NCBI RefSeq assembly: GCF_027596085.1
Contig: NC_072462.1
Span: 18,774,421-18,838,420 of the forward strand
Length of the DNA stretch: 64,000 nt
Direction of reading: 5' to 3'
From: Anoplopoma fimbria
Lineage: Eukaryota > Chordata > Actinopteri > Perciformes > Anoplopomatidae
The notes under the pieces were generated by a model that saw only the letters and a list, made by a program, of their open reading frames with translations, searched no databases and was not told the origin of the DNA. Below, one piece after another: positions 13,601 to 24,000 of this stretch; position 1 is the stretch's first letter; each line of letters begins with the position of its first letter. A program made the position numbers and the translations under genes.

Positions 13601-15399
13601 GAATTGCCCCGAGGCCCTAAATCCGTTTGAGATAAAACACCAACGCATGACTTTCTAAAGCCTACTGTTCTCATTTATTATCCAACAGGTAACAAGTTGA
13701 ACGTGACTCTTTGAAGCATTCGAAACAAACAGCAAATGTGTGCTGCTTTGCATGTAAACACGTGCAAGCATGTCGATAGTTGCTACAGTTTGAGATAATA
13801 ATTGTCTGCTCAATAGCTTTACTATTTGCTGTAGGGACATGAGGCTTCATTAGCCGCTACAAGCATAACACACCCGAATCTCCAACCAAACAGTCGGCAG
13901 TTGAGTTTCATTGTGGGTAATGTAGGCGGCAGATTTGGACAAGGGAATATATGTTGTATGTACAGCTCCCAGACCGTACAATGCTGGGGTAGTGACCTGT
14001 CAATCACAAGGTAGCAGCACCCTAAAGCATAACCGGTCTATTTTACTCTAAATGGGACCATAATTCACTAAATTAAAACTTAAAACTATTGATTGAACCA
14101 ATGAACTCCTGTCTACAATGTTTACTGAGGTAATACATTATATTAGAAGTAGAGCATTTCCTCATAGACTTCAATATAATCAGACTTCTTTTTGCAACAA
14201 GAGAAGTTGCCCTCCAATGGCCATTAGAAAGAATGCACTTACGCATTGGCTTCACTTTTCAGAACGAGAGGTTGCTGCCTGTACGAAACAAAACGTGACC
14301 GCATCCCTGAATCAATAAGAAAAGGGCCCCTTTTGTCCTCAAGTAGCAGGATACTGCTTAGAAATTAAGACAAGTTAATGAAAAGACTTAGCCACCCATT
14401 AGCTTCAGAGACATTAAAGATACAGTATGGTTGAGGGTTGACGAGAATTATGTTTTTTAAAGCATTTATTAGAGTGTTCCCTCACTCAGCTACTGTACAT
14501 TAATATGATACTGGTCTGTAACGTGACACCACTGTCAGTCAACACTGACACATTCAACGACATGTGTTTCCAGTGGGAGCTACTTGATGCTTTAGAAAAA
14601 GCTTTATATCCAGTCTATGAATACCAAAGTCTCCCCTGAGTCCAAGGCTCTCTCAGTTGTAATAGAGTGTATTGAATTTCCCTCTACTTCTCAGTTTAAT
14701 TATCTGGCATGACCTATTGGCGGGGATCACACGCTTGAGCATAGCGATGCAGTATGCAGACAAAACTATTATGCTGATCAAGTCTTAAAAGTTAATTTCA
14801 GAGCAGAGATGGGGTTTAAAAAAGCAGTGACCTTCATGGAAAGACTTGTAGCTATCCATCTACGTGAAAAAAAAAAGGTTGGCCACCATTCAGCTGTGCA
14901 ACTTCTTCACAACATGGTATAAGGCTTGATGTTAGGCTGAACAGATGAGTAGGTCACAGTGGCACAACACTTGATATTAGCTAAGTGGAAAAGAGTGGCT
15001 TTCGAGGATGCTGCTGCCCCCTAGCCTTTGGTCAAGGAGATAAAGATCTTCATAGTACTTTTGAAAATACACAAGCTATGTAACCCACAGTGGTTTACAA
15101 TGAGGAGAAACAAGAAAATAGGGCCATCTGAAAAAGTAAAGACGAATAAGTAGTCTTTACACTTATTCAATCACACAGATTCATTCATTCATTGTTTCTC
15201 TTAATCATGAGGAATTGTGGTAACTGTCATTGACTGAAAGGTTTATCATTACTGTATTGCACCGTTGTTAAGCTAACACTTACCCTAACTATATCCTATT
15301 CTAAACAATAGTTGACCTCACCCTTTGGGGACCGTGTTCTGTCATGTTTTGAGATAAGTCCCCGTAATGTCTCTGTGTGGTAATGTCCCCACAAAGTAT

Positions 15400-15408
<9 letters not shown>

Positions 15409-15456
<48 letters not shown>
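15409..15456. repeat. CA dinucleotide microsatellite
   Basis: About 24 uninterrupted CA units follow a GTCCCCACAAAG block that I recognise as recurrent in fish repeats. The minus-strand open frame across it is an artefact of the repeat and reads as alternating Cys-Val. Confidence 0.95.
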
Positions 15457-15458
<2 letters not shown>

Positions 15459-18084
15459 GCACCCTTCATTAAATGATTTTTAAGATACGGAATGTATTGA
15501 TATACTGCAAAATATAGTATCAGATTAAAATTGATATGAAATACATAATCAAAGATTGACAAAAACACAATTAAAAGGTCTAATAAAACAAACATAATAA
15601 AAATACAACTTTGATTTTAATTACAGGACACAGAGGTTGAAGGCAAGGTGGTGTTTATAGCGTGTTATGATATTCCATTTAAATTGCGATTTCACTGACA
15701 TCTCACGTTTGCATACATATACGTATATTGGGAAACTGCTGGCTGACCTGTTGAAGGCCTTTGCATAAACTGCCAGCAGTGCCTTAATGTGGAACAGGAA
15801 GAACAAATCAATCATTCTGAGTGAGCCACAGAGCAGAGCTAAAATATATATTTTTTGAAAACAGAGCAAACCCCTGAGTGGACACCTGGAATGGTGGCTG
15901 GTGGGCTGCCTTCAGCAAAATACATTTTCCTTGATTAGCCTAAACTTTCTGACACAGTGAAACACTGAGGAGTAGAAGAGTCAAAACTCAGTCTACATTT
16001 GTTTTATATGTGAACACATCACAGCATCACTATAGCTGTATGTTGTCAGCAGTGCACCATTGTGCAGACCTGCTCAGCATCCTGAATATAGACAGATTCT
16101 TGGCTCTGGAAAACCACTATAAGTAATTCATGATAGTATTCACCAGTATTGCCGGACGATATTGCAATAGTATAATACAACAACTGTCTGTCATCTCACT
16201 TGATATCAGCTAGGATACATGGCTCTTTGATATCAGATTGCTGGTTAGAGTCGGATGTTAAAGGTGATCTTACTGGACCTCACTGTGTGTCAAAACATCA
16301 AAAAAATTGGTTCCTAAAAAGTCGTCTTCCTTTAAATATTAGATAGTTTACAATATGGTAGCAACTCAACTCAACGTCCCCAAAAGATGTTCTTTGACGA
16401 CCGCAGACAATTTTTCCAGGTAAACTTTATTTAATGATACTGTCACTGATTTTATTACATTACCCAAGTGAATATAGTCAAAAAGTATTCCATGTCTGAA
16501 GATAAATTATTATTGAAAGACTAGGATAAAATAAATGGTAAAAATGAAATAATTCCCTCATGACTTTCCATGATATCTTCCAACCAGTGCTTACAGTAAA
16601 AAGGGTGGTCAACGTGATCAATATTCACTGTTTTGCAGTCCTCTACCGCCCTCCTCTGGTACTTAAATATACACAAAGTGTTTTAAATGCGTACCTATTA
16701 CTTCCTGGACAGATTAACTGTTTTGTATTCATATGTGTATGAGGGATTTGTAAAGGCCATCAGTTGAGCTTTAAGAAACTCATGCTGGAATTTTGTGACA
16801 AGAATTCATATCAGTCTTTTTGCTTCGGTTGTAATGTTGAAATATGAGCACGTTTATCGTCTGCACTTAACTGTGGAAATACTTTCCTCTCAAGGGCAGA
16901 ATATGATAATTAGGCCAGCTGTGTTTATCAGATATGCATCCGATCATTCAACCAAATTGAAATAAAAATACCATACATTGGATTTTGCCTCCTTGAGAGA
17001 CCCGTTCAATTTATAGGAATGACTCCATTTAGGAGCCATGGGCTCAGCATCCTTGGGCTCTCCCACAGCAGCCTTCTACTTCTCATCTGCCTCTCTGTCC
17101 TCCAGCATTAAAAAGTCCTTGGAAAGTTGCCAGCTCAGAGGAATAAATACTTCATTTAATGATCATTACCCAGCTAACATAATGCTGGACACGTAGACAG
17201 ATTGAATATATCATAACATAAGTTGTACTATATTATTTCGATTCTGTTTATAGAGGCGTCACAGATATAGACACACAACTAACCTAATTCGAACTAGTAT
17301 GCAATCACCCATATACTTACTTAGACACTTCTTCATATACCTGTTGGAAAACTCTGGAAATTCAAGAAAAATCAAGAGAAATCTCAATTAGTTTGTCACT
17401 GCACCACTCATATGAGATCATGGAGTAGTTGTTTCCTTAATCAGTCTCATTTGCTGTAATGTTACCGGTGTCAAAACATCAGTTCTTAATTGGAGTTGAG
17501 CTGTTATGCTTTCCATCAAATAAATATTGGACAGTGGGTGACTGAGTTTTCCCACTGTAATCACCTTCCTTGCAATCAACAGCAACACCCCCAGCAAAAA
17601 AAAAAAAAAAAAAAAAGAATAAAGGTATGATTTCTTTAAGCTGCTTTTATTTTCTGTCTGTCCTCTCTGTCTGTGTGGAAATGATTTTTAATGTACACAA
17701 GATAAGTATGCATGCTTTCATTCTAGCTTTCCATTCAGGCTCCATCCATTTATGACTGCTTGTTAGCTTGTGAGCATCAGGGCATGTCTTTTCCTACATT
17801 TGATCAGTGATAATATTCATTTCCATTTTTGTTTAGTTTCCATACTGTTTCCTGGTACGTTATCTTTAAGATACATGTGCAAGTGGGCTACTAGATTATT
17901 TTTTTAATCACTCTCTCTTTGTCCAATTTTTGTATGCTCCTCTAACTCTTCCCCCTCCACTCTAATGTATTCAACTGCTTTTGGTTACCAGTGAGAAAAA
18001 CTCCACAACAATTATAAATTGACACATACGTGACAAATGAAGCTCATTTTCACCTGGTGTTGGAAGCTTCCCCTCCACCGCCCG

Positions 18085-18127
18085 TGATGATGAATCATGA
18101 TTATCATGATGATCATGATGGTGATGA
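18085..18127. repeat. ATCATGAT-rich low-complexity stretch
   Basis: Interspersed GATGATGAA, ATCATGAT and GATGGTGATG units form a locally self-complementary stretch. On the minus strand it reads as a histidine and aspartate run, which is a composition effect and not a gene. Confidence 0.7.
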
Positions 18128-18591
18128 AAGTTGTTTTTCATCCTAGTGTTGAGTTTAATAAAAGTAAATGGTGAGGTCACCGATTCAAACTTTCATCAAG
18201 GGAATACAATGTTATTCCCTCCTGTTATAAAAGCAGTCATTCATTTTATTAATGCTGTAGGACAAATTCCAAATACTTGAAACCATATTTAAAAAACAAA
18301 GGTTTTTTTAAATGTCCTAGAAAGCTTCAGCTTTTTTCAGTAGCGTGGAACACACAGAAATTGTACATGTTGTTTTATGCAGCATTTTATTTATTTTTTC
18401 TGAGGACATGACCATGTTGTTTCTACTGATTATGGCCGTTTACTGTAATGTTCCTGCCTACTGTTTCTTTTCTTGACAACTTTCCTTCTTTCTTTTCACA
18501 CATTAGCCTTCAGTCGAATACACAATGCACGTAACTGGCCTATTGTTTCGTTATATATTGATGGTCACGTTTAATATTCAAGTCTAAAGTA

Positions 18592-18816
18592 CAGTACCAG
18601 TCAAAAGTTTGGACACCCCTTCTCATTCAACGACTTTGAAGAATCTAAAATATATTCTGGTTTGTTGAGCATTTGTTTGTTTACCACATAATTCCATATG
18701 TGTTCCTTCATAGTTTGGATGTCTTCAATATTAATCTACAATGTAGAAAAAAAAAAAATAAAAATAAAGAACAACCATTGAATGAGAAGGTGTGCCCAAA
18801 CTTTTGACTGGTACTG
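18592..18816 (+). mobile_element. Tc1/mariner-like MITE copy 1
   Basis: This 225-bp non-autonomous element has TIRs starting CAGTACCAGTCAAAAGTTTG and ending in the complement. It is flanked by TA on both sides, the target duplication of Tc1/mariner elements. The superfamily assignment rests on the TA flank and the TIR style. Confidence 0.85.
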
Positions 18817-19010
18817 TATGTCTAAATGTCATTTGTTCAAAAGTCGTAGTGATTTGACTTTTCGTCACTAACTATACTAATAACACCTACAAGTCAAAAT
18901 GTATGCAGCAGATAAATGTCGAGTACTCCTACTGGACAATTATATTCTTTTAATAATTATATTACTATGTTCTCAGTCCTGATGCTGTGTACATTTGGAG
19001 AGCTCTCATA

Positions 19011-19213
19011 CAGTACCAGTCAAAAGTTTGGACACACCTTCTCATTCAACTACAATATAAAACATATTCTGGTTTGTTGAACATTTGTTTGTTTACCACA
19101 TAATTCCACATGTGTTCCTTCATAGTTTGGATGTCTTCAATATTAATCTACAATGTAGAAAAAAATAAAAACCATTGAATGAGAAGGTGTGTTCAAACTT
19201 TTGACTGGTACTG
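19011..19213 (+). mobile_element. Tc1/mariner-like MITE copy 2
   Basis: This 203-bp copy has TA flanks. It lacks a short internal block (TTTGAAGAATCTAAAA) just inside the left TIR that the other copies have. Confidence 0.85.
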
Positions 19214-19396
19214 TATAACACTGACAGGAACTATTTTGCTGCATAACATGACTACTTTTACTTTTTTGAATACTTTGACTTCTACGTTAAATACTAAACG
19301 TTCTTTATACTGCATATTTCTTTTTGCATTTCTACTTTTAATTAGATGCAGACTGAAGGTTAACAGTATACCCCTTAATTAATAGTATTGTATCTA

Positions 19397-19631
19397 CAGT
19401 ACCAGTCAAAAGTTTGGACACACCTTCTCATTCAACTACTTTGAAGAATCTAAAATATAAAACATATTCTGGTTTGTTGAGCATTTGTTTGTTTACCACA
19501 TAATTCCATATGTGTTCCTTCATAGTTTGGATGTCTTCAATATTAATCTACAATGTAGAAAAAAATAAATAAAAAATAAATAAAGAACAACCATTGAATG
19601 AGAAGGTGTGCCAAACTTTTGACTGGTACTG
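19397..19631 (+). mobile_element. Tc1/mariner-like MITE copy 3
   Basis: This 235-bp copy has TA flanks. Its internal A-rich segment is expanded compared with copies 2 and 4. Confidence 0.85.
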
Positions 19632-19825
19632 TATGTCTAAATGTCATTTGCTCAAAAGTCGTAGTGATTTGACTTTTCGTCACTAATTATACTAATAACA
19701 CCTACAAGTCAAAATGTATGCAGCAGATAAATGTTGAGTACTCCTACTGGACAATTATATTCTTTTAATAATTATATTACTATGTTCTCAGTCCTGATGC
19801 TGTGTACATTTGGAGAGCTCTCATA

Positions 19826-20041
19826 CAGTACCAGTCAAAAGTTTGGACACACCTTCTCATTCAACTACTTTGAAGAATCTAAAATATAAAACATATTCTG
19901 GTTTGTTGAACATTTGTTTGTTTACCACATAATTCCATATGTGTTCCTTCATAGTTTGGATGTCTTCAATATTAATCTACAATGTAGAAAAAATAAAAAC
20001 CATTGAATGAGAAGGTGTGTTCAAACTTTTGACTGGTACTG
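19826..20041 (+). mobile_element. Tc1/mariner-like MITE copy 4
   Basis: This 216-bp copy has TA flanks. It occupies the same place in the second higher-order unit as copy 2 does in the first, but it keeps the internal block that copy 2 has lost. Confidence 0.85.
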
Positions 20042-20224
20042 TATAACACTGACAGGAACTATTTTGCTGCATAACATGACTACTTTTACTTTTTTGAATA
20101 CTTTGACTTCTACGTTAAATACTAAACGTTCTTTATACTGCATATTTCTTTTTGCATTTCTACTTTTAATTAGATGCAGACTGAAGGTTAACAGTATACC
20201 CCTTAATTAATAGTATTGTATCTA

Positions 20225-20438
20225 CAGTACCAGTCAAAAGTTTGGACACACCTTCTCATTCAACTACTTTGAAGAATCTAAAATATAAAACATATTCTGG
20301 TTTGTTGAACATTTGTTTGTTTACCACATAATTCCATATGTGTTCCTTCATAGTTTGGATGTCTTCAATATTAATCTACAATGTAGAAAAAAATAAAAAA
20401 AAAAAAAATAAAGAACAACCATTGAATGAGAAGGTGTG
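20225..20438 (+). mobile_element. Tc1/mariner-like MITE copy 5, right TIR truncated
   Basis: The left TIR is complete. The right TIR stops after GAATGAGAAGGTGTG and runs directly into the ulk1 upstream sequence, so the outer part and the TA flank are missing. Confidence 0.8.
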
Positions 20439-20507
20439 AAGCCAATCATTAGCGAAGCCAAAGCAGATGTCAAAACACTTTCACTTTATGACCGAGGACC
20501 CTGGTCG

Positions 20508-20515
20508 TGACGTCA
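20508..20515. promoter_or_regulatory. ulk1: CRE palindrome TGACGTCA
   Basis: This is a full consensus site for CREB/ATF factors, about 550 bp upstream of the ulk1 ATG. CREB is known to activate autophagy genes, including Ulk1, in fasted mouse liver, so the site is plausible, but occupancy is inferred. Confidence 0.6.
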
Positions 20516-20536
20516 AACCTACAGCTGTTCTCGCTC

Positions 20537-20548
20537 TGCGCATGCGCA
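20537..20548. promoter_or_regulatory. ulk1: NRF1 palindrome TGCGCATGCGCA
   Basis: This is an exact palindromic match to the NRF1 consensus, which usually lies close to the transcription start of CpG-type promoters. It is 22 bp downstream of the CRE. Confidence 0.6.
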
Positions 20549-20877
20549 CTGTTGCAGAGGCTAGACGCCGTCTGCTTTGTTGGGACCATCGATACTACGA
20601 CTTTCGGCGAGTCAACTGGGCAAATTGCAAGATATTAACGGGGATACGGTACTGTCTGCGTATTGGACACTGTCTCCTTGTGTTACGTTCACGGTCGGAG
20701 CTCGTTTCTCCGTGTTTTTCGCTGCAGACGACAGGAGTGAGGATCCACTGTATATAAACAAAACGCAGTGAGCTGCTTTTTTTAAGGTGGCACGACAGAG
20801 ATCTGCAATAACAAGGACCATGGGACTCACTATAGAGCTTTGTTAGGAGTTCAACTCCAAACTGTGTGTGTGCGAAC

Positions 20878-21036
20878 ATGAGAGAAGAGGATAGTTTGTT
20901 GTCAGGAAGGCAGCTCATGGCAAGTGAAAGAGGCGAACATCACTGCTGCTGCCTCTACTTGACAGAGGAGAAAGGAGCAATTGCTTTCAGAAAGGGTGAC
21001 CTGAGGCCTCCTGGTCATTTGTGCCTCTCTCAGTAG
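20878..21036 (+). other. uORF upstream of ulk1 (52 codons)
   Basis: An ATG with A at -3 opens a 52-codon frame in phase with the main ulk1 ATG. It closes at TAG 21034-21036, 24 bp before the start codon. A shorter uORF (8 codons) lies at 20820-20846. If the leader is unspliced, both could reduce ulk1 translation. The peptide has a Cys-rich centre but no known domain, and it is probably regulatory rather than functional as a protein. Confidence 0.45.
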
Positions 21037-21060
21037 TATAAAACCAGACTTTGGCACAAC

Positions 21061-24000
21061 ATGGAGACTGTGGGGAAATTTGAGTTTAGTCGGAAGGACT
21101 TGATAGGACATGGCGCATTTGCTGTCGTCTTCAAAGGCAGACACCGAGAGGTGAGTGTTTTCCTTGTTTACTATTCATTTTAGTTGCAAAAAAAAAAATG
21201 ATGCTCAAATGAAATGAAAGGTCGTGTGAATGGTTTGGTTGTAATGTCAGCCGTGAATCGCATTTGTATTGGCCATCTGGTGTAGTTGTTGTCATTGTAC
21301 GTCCTTAAGAGGCCTGGGTGCACGAACAGGATGTTCCATAAAATAACACAGTAAATGGCTAAAATACTTGTTTTTTTTAATGCATGGATTGTTGCTCAGT
21401 GAGGGTCTTTATTGTTGGGCAGATGCTGCACGTCCATAATCCTGATACATTTGAATGTAGAGCAGCAGACCTGTTTGGTTTCCATTAGGAAGCTCCATAC
21501 TGAGTGCATTAATGAAGGAGTTGTTGTACTATGCCCTTCACCTGGAATGAAAGCCTACATATTATGATGGCTTTGCAGTAATTTGCTTGCACACTGCTAA
21601 TAACATATATATATATTACATTACATTACATTACAGTCATTTAGCAGACGCTTTTATCCAAAGCGACTTACAGTCAGTAGTATATTACATATCATTCACC
21701 CATTCACACACTGATGACAGGCTACCATGCAAGGTGCCACCATCAGACTCTAACTAACATTCATGCATCATCCAGTCCACACCGATGGCAAGCCTTCGGG
21801 AGCAACTTGGGGTTAAGTGTCTTGCCCAAGGACACATCGACTGCCGAAGCTGGGTATCGAACCACCGACCCTCTGATTGGAGAACTACCTTGCTCTCCAC
21901 TACACAGCCGTCCCATATATATATATATATATATCCGCCATATATATATATCCCATATATATATATATATAATATATTACATCTGCTAAGACAGATAATA
22001 CTCCATAATAGATAATAGCATCTTTGTTGCTTTATTAGTAAATGTGCAGATCAGTGTCATGTATAATTGAGGTTAATGGCATCTAAGAACACATCTATTG
22101 CAATGTAAACATAATACAATACATTCAGATATACTCCAAGGTCAGAAAATGCACTGACAAGGAAATTGAATTGTTTTGTAGGAAATTAATTATGTAAGAA
22201 AAGAGCCACTGACTGCTCTACATAAACGATCTCAGTACACAGACCTTGTGGTTGATTACTGTCTCGGGAGGTGATAAGTAACCAACAACATGAAGGAGGC
22301 AGGCATGTAGACCATTAGTATGGCGCGGTAAATATCCAAGTATTATAAATGTGCTAGATTTCATGATTTTGACTGTCGAGAGACACATTTTGGAAATGGA
22401 ACCTATTTTCTGTATGTACTGAAACATACTGAAACTCGAACTGTAGTGCAAAGACAGTAGATCTTCATACACATACATTTATGCAGTACAACAGGTTCTA
22501 CACAAGCTGCATTGCATTTGTTTTATCTGCCCTAAAAAAATAATGTTTCCTTCTAGAAACATGACTGGGAGGTGGCGGTTAAGTGCATCAACAAGAAAAA
22601 CTTGGCCAAATCCCAGACACTGTTAGGGAAAGAGATCAAAATACTCAAGGTAAGTCAGAAGCTCTCAAAAGTATTCTTTCTCAAGAGTTCACTGGTATCC
22701 ATTTATTCGAATTATAAATGTATTAAAATGAACAAATACAGTATTTATGTGTATAAACAACCATATGTTTGTTTGAGACAAAGTAACACCTAAGCAAAAA
22801 CAACACTTTCTGTCCTCGCAAGCAGTTGTAAATTTAAATTTAAAGTGTTATAAAGTGTTTATTACATCATTTGGCCAGTGTTGTGGTAATATAACATTTT
22901 CCTGTAGTGAACAATTAAGTGTCTAGCGGTGGAAAGGGGCCATATGTCAGAGTGCAATATGATCACTGGTTATTATGGTAACAGGTTCATCTGGTTGAAC
23001 GTGGTAAAAGTAAATGTTTTCTGCAAACTACATGGGGCCATAAGTGCACTACACAAGTCAAATTGGACAGCTATTTCAAGTTAAACACATGTAAAAAAGA
23101 AATCATACACCATTCAAATACTGATTTTCTCTGTCATTTCTGCAGGAGCTGAAACATGAAAACATTGTTGCATTACTCGACTTTCAGGTATGTATAACTG
23201 CAATCACGACTGGTATCTGGGCCATGTCAGGATCAGGCTGATAGAACAGTGTCAATGCTTCTGTTTACATACATCATTATCACACCTCTTAACGTCCCAG
23301 TTTCTGCATCAGTCTATGCTCACAAAATAGAGCAGATGGGTTTTTGGATGTGTCTGTTCCAGATGACCCACTTCGTACTCACGCAGCTTGAATAGTCTTG
23401 TTTTCCCCTACTTGTTAAATGAGGCTTTGCTACATTTGTTTGCTCTCAAAAAAAACCAAAAAAGCTCTTTCTGTTTGATCTTGTCGAGGCATGTTTTCCT
23501 CTGCTCTCCCATGTAAAGCAAATCCTTGGAAAGTTTCAGTAAATACTTCTACCTTTATGAGCATGTTAACATTCTGTCTAAAATCAAATTGGTCTCCAGC
23601 TGGTCTCCTTGATTTAGGCTTTCTGGGAATTGTAGTGTCTGTTTTTTCTGCTCATTACAAGAGATATGTTGCCACCTTTTCAAGGAAAAAGCCATGGATG
23701 TAGGCTAGATGTTCTGTCCCATACAACCTGTGCATGTATACATGTGCAGATAGGGGTATTAACCCCTTAGCTCAGGGTCAAACTAAACGAGCGTTGCATT
23801 GTAAGGTGACTGAGAATCCACAGTCGCAGCAATGATCTTGCCTGAGGCCTACAAACCAGTAATAAGCTCACTGTGACAACACCTGCTAGACAGTTTAGAC
23901 ATCCCGACCCACTTCCCCCGGCACAAATACACATCTTAACTCACCATGTGTTTCTATTGTCTTCTTGGTCCATTGCTAACACACTGCCAGCTGGTTTAAA

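Larger units (their letters stand above)
10651..18591. other. Intergenic, mmp17 to ulk1, no gene seen
   Basis: This AT-rich 8 kb contains only short spurious open frames. Besides the CA repeat at 15409-15456, it holds a short CA run near 12570, a poly(A) run near 17598 and an ATCATGAT-rich stretch at 18085-18127. I see no RNA gene or recognisable coding exon. Distal control elements for either neighbour could be present but cannot be identified from one genome. Confidence 0.55.
18592..20438. repeat. Higher-order tandem array of Tc1-type TIR elements
   Basis: The array is built as element 1, spacer A, element 2, spacer B, element 3, spacer A', element 4, spacer B', element 5. The element starts are 18592, 19011, 19397, 19826 and 20225, giving unit lengths of 805 and 828 bp. 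Spacer B (about 19216-19394) and B' (about 20044-20222) look identical. A and A' differ at only a few sites. Part of spacer B resembles a fish repeat also seen near 53829. Element 5 breaks off inside its right inverted repeat at 20438, a few bases before the ulk1 CCAAT box. No transposase frame is present. Confidence 0.92.
20439..21060 (+). promoter_or_regulatory. ulk1: ulk1 promoter region and probable 5' leader
   Basis: This CpG-rich stretch between the TIR array and the ulk1 start carries CCAAT at 20442-20446, the full CRE palindrome TGACGTCA at 20508-20515, and TGCGCATGCGCA at 20537-20548, a perfect NRF1-type site. The transcription start is not visible, but this motif set and the base composition are typical of a TATA-less vertebrate promoter. 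Upstream ATGs at 20820 and 20878 open short uORFs. The TATAAAA at 21038 lies too close to the start codon to be the TATA box. Confidence 0.7.
21151..22556 (+). other. ulk1: ulk1 intron 1
   Basis: Besides the reversed SINE at 21614-21914 and the AT repeat that follows it, I see no coding or RNA feature. The donor is GTGAGT and the acceptor TTCTAG. Confidence 0.6.

Noticed and set aside
15296..15595. Minus-strand 99-codon open frame with a long Cys-Val run
   Set aside because: It is the translation of the CA microsatellite and its flanks. It has no domain and no splice context.
19179..20210. Two identical 67-residue open frames 828 bp apart
   Set aside because: They lie in the duplicated spacer B and MITE ends. 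They show no protein features and are explained by the tandem duplication.
21038..21044. TATAAAA just before the ulk1 ATG
   Set aside because: It is 17 bp upstream of the start codon, too close to serve as the core TATA box for this CDS.
21714..22015. Overlapping plus-strand open frames with an Ile-Tyr tail
   Set aside because: They cover the reversed SINE and the adjacent AT repeat. The same peptide phrases recur in the SINE at 54160.
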